NCBI GenBank assembly: GCA_028819845.1
Contig: JAPPKS010000013.1
Span: 1-64,000, forward strand
Direction of reading: 5' to 3'
Origin: Candidatus Poribacteria bacterium
GTDB lineage: Bacteria > Poribacteria > WGA-4E > PCPOR2b
DNA length: 64,000 nt
Shown here: one piece after another, positions 35,141 to 45,501 of the stretch
How positions within the stretch are numbered: position 1 is the first letter of the stretch
Layout: the number at the start of each line of letters is the position of its first letter
Made by a program: the position numbers and the translations under genes
Notes under the pieces: model-generated
Seen by the model: only the letters and a program-made list of their open reading frames with translations
Databases searched by the model: none
Told to the model about the DNA's origin: nothing

Positions 35141-35999
35141 TTATTTTAGCACTTGGCACTGAGGGCAGTAATATGTTGACCTCTGCTTTTGCACGATACG
35201 CTCAATGGCAGATTTGCACGTTGGGCAGGGTTTACCCTCTTTCCCATATACATAGTGTAAACCTTGGGACTGTGCCGTACCAACAGCGGTTTGGTAATTG
35301 GCTACGGTAACTCCATTTTGCTCAAAGGCACGTCTTAAAATTATACTGACTGACTGTCCCAAGCATTTCTTCTCTGAACTCGAGAGCTCATTTGCGAATG
35401 TGTTTGGGTCTAGTTTCGCTAAAAACAAAATTTCTGATTTATATACGTTACCTATTTCTGCAACCAGCCGTGAAGAAATTAGAATTTCTCCTAACGGCTT
35501 TGTCTGATTTATGGGCAAACTCAAAAGCTGTTCAAACTGCTCCTGAGGGAAGTGCTCTTGTAAACCGTTTATACCGAGGGTTTTCACGCTAGGAACTTGT
35601 TCCAATAGTTCTTGCTCAGAGCTAAATACTTGAAACCGCCCAAAATTTCGCATATCATCAAAAATAGCTCTCATGCCGCCATCGAAATCCAAAACCACTT
35701 TCGCATAGTTTGAGGGTATCTCACTTGACAGATCTTTTGCCGGTTTCTCAATGGTCCACACGCCGGTCATTCCAAGGTGGGCTAGCGCGAGAAAACGCTC
35801 GAACCACCAGATTAGGAATTTTCCGCGGCGTTCGAGGCGTTCAAGGGTTTTTCTTTAGAAGTAAACCCAATTTGCCTTGTTGCTCTTGATAGCGTCGGTA
35901 TTTTAAGGCTAGTGGGGTAAAAGCTACTTTCTGAAGTCGTTTTTTCTCAAGAACCAACAAATCGCGCCGGTGCCGCTCAACCTCAGGACCTTCAGGCAT
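35141..35999 (-). pseudogene. Formamidopyrimidine-DNA glycosylase/Nei-type gene with one frameshift
   Basis: Fpg/Nei enzymes remove oxidised bases from DNA. The first frame starts at 35999 with the catalytic N-terminus MPEGPEVERHRRDL (Pro2 and Glu3) and runs to LGLLLKKNP. A single-base shift in a run of T on the plus strand (about 35846-35856) moves to a second frame that continues ERLERRGKFLIWW, LALAHLGMTGVW, AEIGNVYKSEILF, and a C-terminal zinc finger CPTCK...YYCPQC. All family landmarks are present, so one indel separates it from a full gene of about 285 residues. It may be a recent pseudogene, a sequencing error, or rarely a frameshifted gene. Confidence 0.85.
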
Positions 36000-36083
36000 A
36001 ATTTTTAATTTATTAGGAACGTTAATTGACTCTGGCACAGAAACATCTAACAAGCAGCACCTCCTCGTAGCTGCTTTTCTCAT

Positions 36084-36429
36084 ACACGCTCGTGGTAACT
36101 GGCCAGATTGAAATTGAGGTCGTCAGAAGCGGCGGGTTGAATGCTGCAGCGTTGGCGGAGACTACATTCTGCCAAATAACGTCTCGCTTAAAACATGGCA
36201 GTGAGCGGAGTAACTTCAAAAAAACCCGATGTCCGAGAAGAATTATAGTTTCTCGGCGGAAACTCTGCCTTCACAGAAGCGAAGAGAATCGCCCTGACTT
36301 TACGGGTTATTTCCGAAGATGAGGCATAATCCGACCTAGTCAAAAATTTTGCCGATTGTAAGACCGCCGCAAACCAGACTAAATCAACCCGTTAAAGGTT
36401 GTTCGATCGATACAAAACTAAAATTGCGA
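36084..36429. other. Intergenic region without recognisable features
   Basis: About 345 bases between the glycosylase gene and glnB, with only a short shadow frame (36092-36322). I see no RNA gene or repeat and no obvious terminator for the glnA-glnB unit. Confidence 0.35.
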
Positions 36430-36774
<345 letters not shown>

Positions 36775-36811
36775 TTACTCCTTCGTCCAAAGCGATTTTG
36801 GTAAGTTTAGC

Positions 36812-36841
36812 AAGCCCCGATTCGTTTTCCAATCGGGGCTT
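36812..36841 (-). terminator. 11-bp hairpin between glnA and glnB
   Basis: AAGCCCCGATT (36812-36822) and AATCGGGGCTT (36831-36841) form a perfect 11-bp GC-rich stem with an 8-base loop. No T-run follows on the minus strand, so it may attenuate or stabilise the glnA transcript rather than stop all reading into glnB. Confidence 0.6.
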
Positions 36842-36851
36842 GGGTTTCTGA

Positions 36852-38267
36852 TTAAATATCGTGGTAAAGATGGAATTCGTATGGATGTGGACGTAAATTA
36901 ATCGCATCGACTTCGTTTTCATGCTTATACGCTATCCACGAATCAATCACGTCCTGAGTAAACACATCACCTTTGAGGAGATACTCGTGATCGTCTTCCA
37001 AGGCGTCAAGTGCTTCCGACAAGGAACTTGGGGTGGAATCAATGGCAGCCATATCCTCCGGTTCGAGATCGTACAAATCTTTATCGACAGGATTTCCCGG
37101 GTGAATCTTATTCTGGATTCCATCAAGGCCTGCCATCAGTAAGGCACTGAAAGCGAGATATGGATTGCAAGATGGATCTGGCGTTCGGAATTCAACGCGT
37201 TTTGCCTTCGGGTTCTTGTGATATATTGGGATTCGGACACATGCGCTTCGATTCCGTTGAGAATACGCAATATTGACGGGTGCTTCAAATCCCGGCACCA
37301 ATCTTTTGTAAGAATTTGTCGTTGGTGCAATCAGCGCACATAATGATTGTGCGTGTTTGAGCAGCCCACCGATATAATATAACGCCGTTTCACTCAAAAG
37401 CGCATAACCTTGCGCATCAAAGAAAATGTTTTGATTGTCCCTCCATAAACTCTGGTGGATGTGCATGCCCGAACCATTGTCTTCAAAGAGCGGCTTCGGC
37501 ATAAAGGTTGCCGTCAGATTGTGTTCGCGAGCAGTGTTCTTGATGATGTATTTATACAGTGCCAGCTTATCGCCCATCCGTGCCAAGGTATCGTACCGCA
37601 TGTCGATTTCACCCTGTCCACCTGTACCTACTTCGTGATGATGAACCTCCACATCAATCCCGCATTCAATCATCTTGAGGATAATTTCAGAACGAACATC
37701 TTGCAGCGTATCGGATGGAGGTACCGGGAAATACCCTTCTTTATAACGGGGCTTGTATCCAAGATTAGGCCCTTCATCGCGTCCTGTATTCCAGCTTCCC
37801 TCGACTGAATCGACAAAGTAATATCCCGAGTGATGATCTTGGCCATAACGGATATCATTTAGGAGATAAAACTCCGCTTCGGGCCCCCAGAAACTAGTGT
37901 CGGCAATTCCTGTCGATTGTAAATATGCTTCCGCCTTCTGGGCGACGTGCCGTACATCGCGTGAATAACTTTCCAGCGTCACCGGATCCTTAATATTGCA
38001 GACAAGACTCAACGTATCAATCTTACAAGCTGGATCAACTATTGCTGTTGCAGGATCTGGAAAGAGCAGCATATCGCTTTCGTGAATCTGTTGAAACCCA
38101 CGAATACTTGAACCATCAAAGCCTACGCCGTCTTCAAACAAATCTTCGGTTAATTCCGATATTGGCATCGAAAAGTGCTGCCACATACCTGGCAAATCCA
38201 TGAATTTGAAATCAACAATCTTCAGTTCCTTTTCTTTTGCAAAAGCAATCACTTCACTCGTTGTCAT
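36852..38267 (-). CDS. glnA: Glutamine synthetase type I
   Basis: GlnA makes glutamine from glutamate, ammonia and ATP and is the main route of ammonia assimilation. The 471-residue protein has the beta-Grasp N-domain (DLPGMWQHFSMP, DGSSIRGFQ), metal-site residues in WGPEAEFYLLND and HHHEVGTGGQGEID, the flap and active-site stretch MPKPLFEDNGSGMHIHQSLW, and VRIPIYHKNPKAKRVEFRTPDPS. The adenylylation tyrosine is present in KDLYDLEPED, so GlnE control is possible. Start is the ATG at 38267 after GGAGGA. A sigma-54-like site lies at 38513-38529. Confidence 0.97.
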   Translation of the reverse strand: MTTSEVIAFAKEKELKIVDFKFMDLPGMWQHFSMPISELTEDLFEDGVGFDGSSIRGFQQIHESDMLLFPDPATAIVDPACKIDTLSLVCNIKDPVTLESYSRDVRHVAQKAEAYLQSTGIADTSFWGPEAEFYLLNDIRYGQDHHSGYYFVDSVEGSWNTGRDEGPNLGYKPRYKEGYFPVPPSDTLQDVRSEIILKMIECGIDVEVHHHEVGTGGQGEIDMRYDTLARMGDKLALYKYIIKNTAREHNLTATFMPKPLFEDNGSGMHIHQSLWRDNQNIFFDAQGYALLSETALYYIGGLLKHAQSLCALIAPTTNSYKRLVPGFEAPVNIAYSQRNRSACVRIPIYHKNPKAKRVEFRTPDPSCNPYLAFSALLMAGLDGIQNKIHPGNPVDKDLYDLEPEDMAAIDSTPSSLSEALDALEDDHEYLLKGDVFTQDVIDSWIAYKHENEVDAINLRPHPYEFHLYHDI

Positions 38268-38512
38268 CAAAAATCCTCCGCAAATGATTCAGAAGTAGTG
38301 ATAAAATCAATTCTTAATTGAAACTGTCCGACGTTAATGAAACAGAATCAATCAGAGCAAACTAATACAGGGTTCTATGACTAAAATTTTCTTCGCCGGG
38401 TTGAGCGGCAATGACTACCAATTTAGAGATTTTGTAGACTTGATCTTAATTAAAATCAGGTAACGTTTACGCTATTTTCCCGACAGAAACATGGACAAAT
38501 ACTTGAAACATG

Positions 38513-38529
38513 AGCAAGTGTTATGCCAA
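38513..38529 (-). promoter_or_regulatory. Sigma-54 type -24/-12 promoter for glnA
   Basis: The minus strand reads TTGGCATAACACTTGCT. It has the invariant GG (38526-38527) and GC (38514-38515) separated by exactly 10 bases, and matches TGGCAC-N5-TTGC at all but one core position. It points toward glnA, with a leader of about 235 bases. Nitrogen control of glnA by sigma-54 and NtrC is well known in other bacteria. A separate TATAAT at 38691-38696 further upstream has no good -35 partner. The rest of 38268-38746 holds no gene. Confidence 0.6.
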
Positions 38530-38746
38530 CTTTCAGAACAGATCGAGTTACCTGACGACAATTGCAAGCGAATAACTGAAATGTGTGATTCGAGACTTCA
38601 CAATGCGTTGAAACCGTGTCCACCAAGTCACATCTACGCGACAGCACAATGCACCCACTAAAAATTTTTGAAAAATTGTTGCTGCTGAAAATTATAGCAC
38701 TATTGCTTAAGGTTTCAGCATTCTGATCCGTTGCTGTAGTCGGCTG

Positions 38747-39322
38747 CTAACTGGTCAAATCTTCAACAAAACGACTTGCTTCCGGTTCAATCTGCCCTGC
38801 ATATTTGTTCCCCGGTTTCTGGCGATATGGTACTTTTGCAGGGGAAGATAACATTTCAAACGTAAACGCGCAAATCCGCATGCCAGGATAGAGTCTAACT
38901 GGCATGCGTCCAAGATTGCCAAGTTCTAAGGTTGCTGTACCGACCCAGCCGGGATCAAATAGTCCTGCGGTGCTGTGAACAATAATGCCGATTCGACCAA
39001 TGCTGCTTCTCCCTTCCAGCCGCGCCATCACGTCGTCTGCCAGTTCAAGGGTTTCGAGCGTCGCAGCAAGGACAAATTCATCCGGCTGTACGGTAAATGC
39101 CTCTCCGTCAGGCACCTCAACTTTGTGCATCAATCCATTAATGTCAATCCCAGATTGGAAATCAATATATGGATATTTGCTATGTTCAAATACACGAAAT
39201 GTATTTCCCAACCTAAAATCAACAGAACAGGAACCCAAGTGTTTCGTGAGGTCCGGAGCAGGCGTAATTTTGATTTTCCCTTTCTCCAAATATCTTAAGA
39301 TATCCTGATCCGATAGAACCAT
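38747..39322 (-). CDS. dcd: dCTP deaminase
   Basis: Dcd converts dCTP to dUTP (some versions go on to dUMP), supplying precursors for dTTP. The 191-residue protein has the family motifs LGSCSVDFRLGN, EGRSSIGRIGI, and the active-site stretch HSTAGLFDPGWVGTATLELGN with the catalytic Glu. The C-terminal lid region KPGNKYAGQ is present. AGAGGT precedes the ATG by 6 bases. It is a stand-alone gene upstream of the glnA promoter region. Confidence 0.95.
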   Translation of the reverse strand: MVLSDQDILRYLEKGKIKITPAPDLTKHLGSCSVDFRLGNTFRVFEHSKYPYIDFQSGIDINGLMHKVEVPDGEAFTVQPDEFVLAATLETLELADDVMARLEGRSSIGRIGIIVHSTAGLFDPGWVGTATLELGNLGRMPVRLYPGMRICAFTFEMLSSPAKVPYRQKPGNKYAGQIEPEASRFVEDLTS

Positions 39323-39898
39323 TAGTGTACCTCTGTATCAGCCGGTGCATCAACTGCGTGTCGATTATCCAAAAAAACTCGGTGGCCACCTTTAGATATT
39401 TTACGCTATTGAACTCCTGGCTAAATAAACAATGAGCATTAAACCCACTTTACGGCACGATAAGACTTAATTGCAATGCCGATTTCGAAGATTGTAGGCA
39501 TGCTTTCACTCGGAAAACTGAGTGGATTAGAAACACATTTACGACGTTTTTATCATTATATCAAATTTTAAAGCAAGTGTCACGTTTTTTTAATCGAAGA
39601 GAAAACACAAACTATTATCATCTATAACGATCTATGGGTTATGAAGTTTAGGTGAATTGGTAATGATAAAGATGGAAGGTTGGGATAGAACGAATGGAGT
39701 TCTTTCACCCTTATTGAAGGCCGCGCTCGATTGGCGTTTGGGATAATATGAAACTCTGCTCCAGGAATTATTCATCACCTTTCCAAGGATCTTCTACCTT
39801 TTCGCTGTACATTATATCGAAGCTGTGATAGACTTTTTTAATCTTTCAGAACAACTAGATTCGTCACGACAATCTCCGAAGTTTTTGGGAGGCAACCG
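39323..39898. other. Divergent intergenic region
   Basis: About 575 bases between the divergently oriented dcd and the dehydrogenase gene, so promoters for both are expected here. A small hairpin CACTC/GAGTG lies near 39509. I see no RNA gene, repeat or open frame worth reporting, and no consensus promoter. Confidence 0.35.
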
Positions 39899-40792
<894 letters not shown>

Positions 40793-41629
40793 GAAGAAAA
40801 AATTTATCCCGGAACGCGATGGCTGTGCAGTGCACGCATTTTGCTTTTATATTTTCTCCCGTGTGTTTACCGAATGAAGTTGCCGATCTGAGGTTCATCC
40901 AAAACACCGCCCCCATTGAATTCCCGCAGTAGCAAGAGACCGTCCAATTGAATCTCGCAGAGACCGCCGAATTTAAGTATTTTTGACCTGATCAATTCGG
41001 TTATTTGAAACGTTCATCTCGACACAAGATTTCCTTCATTTCGGTTACACGTCAAGCTGTTCTCAATTCGGGCTGAGAACTGTCCAAGAAATGATTTGCC
41101 CCTAATTTTTTGGACGACATCTTATCGGTATTAAGAACGTACCTATAATTTTGACTTGCTAGTTGTTGAGTTTACGGTATTGCCAGTTTAGCGTCAAAGA
41201 GCAATCATACCTGCTCCATTTCCCGACGGATTTTTGCATTACACTTGGATTTGGAACGGAGTTAGAAACCGTTCCGAGACAGACCTTGCAAATCGCCAAA
41301 AGGGTAATGATAAGCACTCTACCTCTCTTTTCCGCCCATTCTCACTGTTGCTTAACCGAGAGACGAGGTAGCTCGATGCTTTTTTAAATAGATGGGGCCT
41401 GCCACAATTTGCCGCCGAGATGCTTCAGCTCAGCGACGTGTACATTGGATGCACTTTGGTGATATTTTTTCCAAGGGAAAAGAGAGTTATGGCGATATCA
41501 CATTCATCAATGGGACGGCGGCTTCTTTCATGTTTCTTAGGATGTTTCTAGTATTGATTGATATAGGGATTTGTGTTAAAATGGCGGTCTGCAAAGAAGT
41601 GAAGGGTGTATATCTTGAGAAGGAATAAC
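40793..41629. other. Intergenic region upstream of the AtuA operon
   Basis: About 840 bases without a supported gene; the frames at 41163-41387 and 41392-41628 lack ribosome-binding sites and family resemblance. A 7-bp hairpin GTTCTCA/TGAGAAC lies at 41059-41080. A promoter candidate sits near the right end (see 41554-41581). Confidence 0.4.
41554..41581 (+). promoter_or_regulatory. Candidate promoter of the AtuA operon
   Basis: TTGATT (41554-41559) and TTAAAA (41576-41581) are spaced by 16 bases, about 50 bases before the AtuA start. Both boxes are imperfect, so the assignment is tentative. Confidence 0.35.
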
Positions 41630-42994
41630 ATGGCACCGAGGAAGAAACTGTTAAAATTGGGAGGCGGCTCGGCCTGTCCGGGGGAAAGGATTGAGCCAGC
41701 GGTAGAACTAGTCGAAAAGGGCGGGATTGACTACATTGTGTTTGATTCCCTTTCAGAGAGTGAGATGCTAGCTTTTGAAAGACACAAATTGAGCCACCCT
41801 GATGAGGGATTCGATATTTACACGGAAAGACGGCTCAGGGCAATCTGGCCCATTTGCGCCCGCAAAGGGATAAAAATTATAGGCAACATGGGAGCCGCAA
41901 ATCCCAAAGCGGCGCAGGATTTGGCGATTAGGGTGGCACGAGAATTAGGGCTTGGCGGTGTGAAGGTTGCTGTGGTATTAGGTGATGATGTTCTTTCGCT
42001 CGTCAAAGACCTCGATCTGAAGGTTAACGAGACTGAAAAGAGGATCAGTGAATTCGGCGACAGACTCATTGCGGCGCATGCCTACATACCCGCGGACCCT
42101 GTCGTGGAGGCTCTTGAAGCCGGGGCAGATCTCGTTATGACGGGAAGGGTCGGCGATGCTTCATTGTACCTAGCGCCGATGATTTTTGAATTTGGCTGGC
42201 GTGAGGATGAGTGGGATTCATTCGCCAAGGGCATTATACTAGGGCACCTGTTTGAGTGCGCTGGACAGTTGACCGGCGGATATTTTGCAGATCCGCCTTA
42301 CAAGGTTGTTCCCAATCTTTATCGCTTGGGTTTCCCCATCGCTGAGGTCGCCCCAAATGGCGATGCCATTATAACGAAAGTTCCGGGAAGCGGAGGGCTC
42401 GTGAGTCCGGCTACTTGTGCGGAGCAGATGTTATACGAGGTCGGCGACCCGACCAGATACATTGAGGCGGATGTAATCTCGGATTTTAGTGATATGGGTT
42501 TTGAGCAGATTGGTCCCGATAGAGTTGCAATCACCGGTGTTATCAAGGGAAACCCCAAACCCGAATTGCTGAAGGTCAACTTAGGCGTCAAAGACGGGTA
42601 TAGAGCGGAAGGTACAATTTTCTACGCAGGCCCCGGTGCCTACGAAAGGGCTAAACTAGCTGCGGATATCATCAAAAAGCGGTTGGAGTTGATTTCACAT
42701 CTGAAGGCGGATGCGTTACGGTTCGACCTGTTGGGAATCAATTCACTGTATGGCTCCTCCGATGAAAAACCAGAAACTGTTCCGTGGGAAGTGGGGCTTC
42801 GCGTTGCAGGTAGAACTCGAGAAAGCGCTGAAGCTTGGAAGATAATGCATGAGATAGAGACAATTGACAACAACGGTCCAGCTGCCATTGGCCGCGGTTT
42901 AAGGAAAGAGGACGTTACTGAGATTCTTGGTTACTATTCAACGTTCATACCGCGGGTTAAGGTTAAGACTGAAGTCTTGATTGAGGAGGCATAG
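41630..42994 (+). CDS. AtuA-type (DUF1446) acyclic terpene utilization protein
   Basis: AtuA proteins are required for growth on acyclic terpenes such as citronellol and geraniol in Pseudomonas; the reaction is not settled. The ATG at 41630 has AGAAGGA upstream and gives 454 residues. Family landmarks are LGGGSACPGERIEPAVELVE, FDSLSESEM, IIGNMGAANPKAAQDLA, DLVMTGRVGDASLYLAP, GHLFECAGQLTGGYFADPPY and GSGGLVSPATCAEQMLYEVG. The C-terminal ferredoxin-fold domain found fused in many AtuA proteins is encoded here by the next gene, 3 bases downstream. It heads a five-gene catabolic operon. Confidence 0.9.
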   Translation: MAPRKKLLKLGGGSACPGERIEPAVELVEKGGIDYIVFDSLSESEMLAFERHKLSHPDEGFDIYTERRLRAIWPICARKGIKIIGNMGAANPKAAQDLAIRVARELGLGGVKVAVVLGDDVLSLVKDLDLKVNETEKRISEFGDRLIAAHAYIPADPVVEALEAGADLVMTGRVGDASLYLAPMIFEFGWREDEWDSFAKGIILGHLFECAGQLTGGYFADPPYKVVPNLYRLGFPIAEVAPNGDAIITKVPGSGGLVSPATCAEQMLYEVGDPTRYIEADVISDFSDMGFEQIGPDRVAITGVIKGNPKPELLKVNLGVKDGYRAEGTIFYAGPGAYERAKLAADIIKKRLELISHLKADALRFDLLGINSLYGSSDEKPETVPWEVGLRVAGRTRESAEAWKIMHEIETIDNNGPAAIGRGLRKEDVTEILGYYSTFIPRVKVKTEVLIEEA

Positions 42995-42997
42995 CTC

Positions 42998-43318
42998 ATG
43001 GGGAAGGTCCAGTTGAGAGAAATCTGTCACGCAAGGTCCGGGGATAAGGGGAATACCGCGAACATCGGTCTGATTGTATATGATGAACAACACTATGAAT
43101 TGATTAAAAGAGAAGTAACCGCAGAACGGGTCAAGGTGTTTTTCAAAGGAACTGTGAAGGGCGAAGTGGAGAGATACGAACTGCCTCGGATGGGCGCACT
43201 CAACTTTGTGCTGCATCAGGCGTTGGATGGTGGATCCACCCGAACTCTCTCGTTCGATGTTTGTGGAAAAGCGCTGAGTTCCGTACTTTTAAGTCTTATA
43301 ATTGAAACTTCGGTTTAA
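42998..43318 (+). CDS. AtuA C-terminal ferredoxin-fold domain as a separate protein
   Basis: A 106-residue protein matching the C-terminal domain of full AtuA proteins: ICHARSGDKGNTANIGLIVY, then AERVKVFFKGTVKGEVERYE, LPRMGALNFVLHQALDGG and LSFDVCGKALSSVLLSL. It starts 3 bases after the AtuA stop, so the two are surely co-translated and probably bind each other to rebuild the two-domain enzyme. Function on its own is unknown. Confidence 0.88.
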   Translation: MGKVQLREICHARSGDKGNTANIGLIVYDEQHYELIKREVTAERVKVFFKGTVKGEVERYELPRMGALNFVLHQALDGGSTRTLSFDVCGKALSSVLLSLIIETSV

Positions 43319-43366
43319 CCCGCATTAAATGGAATCACCAAGCTTTATGCTATGGGAGGTACAGCA

Positions 43367-44443
43367 ATGAAATTGGGTATGTTCATGATGCCCTTACATC
43401 CACCGGAAAAAGACCGAACTGAATGTTTTGAGGAAGATATCGAACTGGTAGTTCATGCCGACGAGCTCGGATTCACCGATGTCTGGGTTGGTCAGCACCA
43501 CTCGGCTGCTTGGGAACCCATACCTGCCAACGACATGTTCATTGCCCACATGCTACCGCTCACGAAGAACATCCGTTTTGGTCCGGGTGTGGTGATCGTC
43601 CCCCACCATCATCCAGTCAATGTAGCAGTTCGTATTGCATACCTAGATCACTTAGCGCGCGGTCGTTTGAATTGCGGCTTTGGTCAAAGCGGCGTGCCGA
43701 CCGATTGGGAATTGTTCGATTTGCCGGATCCAAGGACGCAGGGTCTGATGACGCTAGAGGGAATTGATATGGTCCTCAAATTATGGCAGGCCGAGGCGCC
43801 ATTCGACTTCAAGGGTGATTTCTGGCGGATCCGAATCGAAAACCCAAATCCTGAAGTTGCCCTAGGGCCAATGCTTAAACCGTATCAGAAGCCTCACCCG
43901 CCAATCGCGATGAGCGTAGTTAAGGGAACGTCAATGGGAGCCCGAACGGCGGGTGAGCGCGGTTATATCCCGGTGAGCACAAATGTGGTACCGGCGGCTA
44001 CGGTTGCCCAGCATTGGCAAACGTACTGCGCTGGCGCTGAAGGCGCCGGTCGTCCAAACCCTGACCGATCCATTTGGGGTGTATCGCGCAGCATCTTCGT
44101 AGGGGAATCAAAAAAGGAAGCTTGGGACTTCGCAGTCAACAGTACTTTCGGACGTTCATGGGACTACATGATTAAGATTGTCAAAGCAGCGAACCTGCTA
44201 GACATTATGAAAATGCATCCAGACATGCCCGATGATGAGGTCACTCCGGAATACGTCCTAAAGAACATATGTATTATCGGCGATGTAGCGGAATGCGTCC
44301 GTCAATTGGAAGATTTATGGGATGTGACCGGTGGTTTTGGTACACTGCTGATGATTGCCCACGACTGGGACGACAAAGCGAGATGGATGCAATCCATGAT
44401 GTTGCTGGCGGATGAGGTCATACCCGCATTGCCATCGGTCTAA
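43367..44443 (+). CDS. LLM-class flavin-dependent monooxygenase
   Basis: A 358-residue TIM-barrel of the bacterial luciferase-like family, which uses reduced FMN and oxygen to oxidise organic substrates. The ATG at 43367 has GGGAGGT 6 bases upstream. Signatures are MKLGMFMMPLHPPEKDR, ADELGFTDVWVGQHHSAAWE, TKNIRFGPGVVIVPHHHPV and LDHLARGRLNCGFGQSG. Such enzymes need a separate flavin reductase, and one is encoded next (44584-45081). A role in breaking down a terpene-like or ring compound fits the AtuA neighbours, but the substrate is inferred only. Confidence 0.92.
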   Translation: MKLGMFMMPLHPPEKDRTECFEEDIELVVHADELGFTDVWVGQHHSAAWEPIPANDMFIAHMLPLTKNIRFGPGVVIVPHHHPVNVAVRIAYLDHLARGRLNCGFGQSGVPTDWELFDLPDPRTQGLMTLEGIDMVLKLWQAEAPFDFKGDFWRIRIENPNPEVALGPMLKPYQKPHPPIAMSVVKGTSMGARTAGERGYIPVSTNVVPAATVAQHWQTYCAGAEGAGRPNPDRSIWGVSRSIFVGESKKEAWDFAVNSTFGRSWDYMIKIVKAANLLDIMKMHPDMPDDEVTPEYVLKNICIIGDVAECVRQLEDLWDVTGGFGTLLMIAHDWDDKARWMQSMMLLADEVIPALPSV

Positions 44444-44583
44444 ATTCATTTCATCGCTGTTTGCATCGTTTTGAGAAGCCTCACTGCATTTCTCAGAATG
44501 GCAGTTCAGAATCGAAGAAGACGCGTAACCTTGGAAGTTTCAATCTTAATTTGCCATTGATTCTGGTTAAGGAGGTGTTTGGC

Positions 44584-45081
44584 ATGGCGTTTGATCCGAA
44601 GTTGCAGCGGCAGATAATGGGCTGCTTTGCAACGGGCGTCACGGTGGTGACAACGCGATACGGCGACCACATCACCGGCATGACAGCAAACGCCATCATG
44701 TCTCTGTCGCTGAAACCGCCGCGCATCGTCGTTTCCGTTGACAAGTTGAGTCACATGCACGAATCGCTCTTGCAAGGCAAATGCTTCGCCATCAATGTGC
44801 TGCGGGCCGATCAGGAGTCTACTTCTCGCCAGTTTGCAATGCCGGGACCGAAAGACTTTTCCGGCTTGCCGCTAACCGTAGCGGAGACCGGGGCGCCCGT
44901 TTTGGTTGAAGCGCTCGCGTTCGTCGATTGCCGGCTCGTCGAGATTCTTTCGGGCGGCGATCACGACATGTTCCTCGGTGAACCCGTTGTCGGTGAGGCG
45001 CGTGATGGCGAACCGCTTATATTTTACGGCGGAGGTTACACGCAGCTAGCGTTATCAAACGGGCAAGAGGGGATTCCATGA
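44584..45081 (+). CDS. Flavin reductase (FMN-binding split barrel)
   Basis: A 165-residue flavin reductase of the FMN-binding split-barrel type, likely the electron donor for the LLM monooxygenase. Motifs are MGCFATGVTVVTT, GMTANAIMSLSLKPPRIVVS, CFAINVLRADQE and GEPLIFYGGGYTQL. The ATG at 44584 is chosen for its strong AAGGAGGT 7 bases upstream; the open frame from 44461 adds 41 residues without family character. Its stop overlaps the next start in ATGA (45078-45081), so the pair is translationally coupled. Confidence 0.92.
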   Translation: MAFDPKLQRQIMGCFATGVTVVTTRYGDHITGMTANAIMSLSLKPPRIVVSVDKLSHMHESLLQGKCFAINVLRADQESTSRQFAMPGPKDFSGLPLTVAETGAPVLVEALAFVDCRLVEILSGGDHDMFLGEPVVGEARDGEPLIFYGGGYTQLALSNGQEGIP

Positions 45082-45488
45082 ATCCCATGCTTTGGAATAT
45101 TGGCTTGAAAATTGAGGAGCTAGATACGGAAATCGGTTTTTTGGAAGCGATTGGCGCCAAACTCCGGTATCGCGAACGCCGAATAAATCCAAGTGGGGGA
45201 AAATACAATACCGCGCTGCTGGAGTTCGGTGGAACCCGTGCTTTTCTAGTCGATGAACCGGTTTTCGAACACAAGCTCGAACATCAACTCATCTCCGGAT
45301 TAACCCACATTGTGTTTGAAGTTGACAACCTTGCGGAAGCGTACGTACAGATTACCGGGCTAGGTGCAAAAGTGCTTATCGAGCCAAAACTGGTCAGTGG
45401 CGGGTATGGGTCGCGCCGCATCGCCTTTTTCCAATCCCCCAACGGCCTTGTATTCGAGATGATTGAAATCCTAGAAGCAAAGGTGTGA
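45078..45488 (+). CDS. VOC-family (glyoxalase/dioxygenase-like) protein
   Basis: A 136-residue vicinal-oxygen-chelate protein with the two beta-alpha-beta modules of the fold. The second module is clear: THIVFEVDNLAEAYVQITGLGAKVLI and IAFFQSPNGLVFEMIEILE, with metal ligands probably H76 and E131. The reaction may be an isomerisation, epimerisation or ring opening. It is translationally coupled to the flavin reductase and completes the AtuA/LLM operon, so it probably acts on the monooxygenase product. Confidence 0.88.
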   Translation: MNPMLWNIGLKIEELDTEIGFLEAIGAKLRYRERRINPSGGKYNTALLEFGGTRAFLVDEPVFEHKLEHQLISGLTHIVFEVDNLAEAYVQITGLGAKVLIEPKLVSGGYGSRRIAFFQSPNGLVFEMIEILEAKV

Positions 45489-45501
45489 AATTTTCGCACG
45501 C

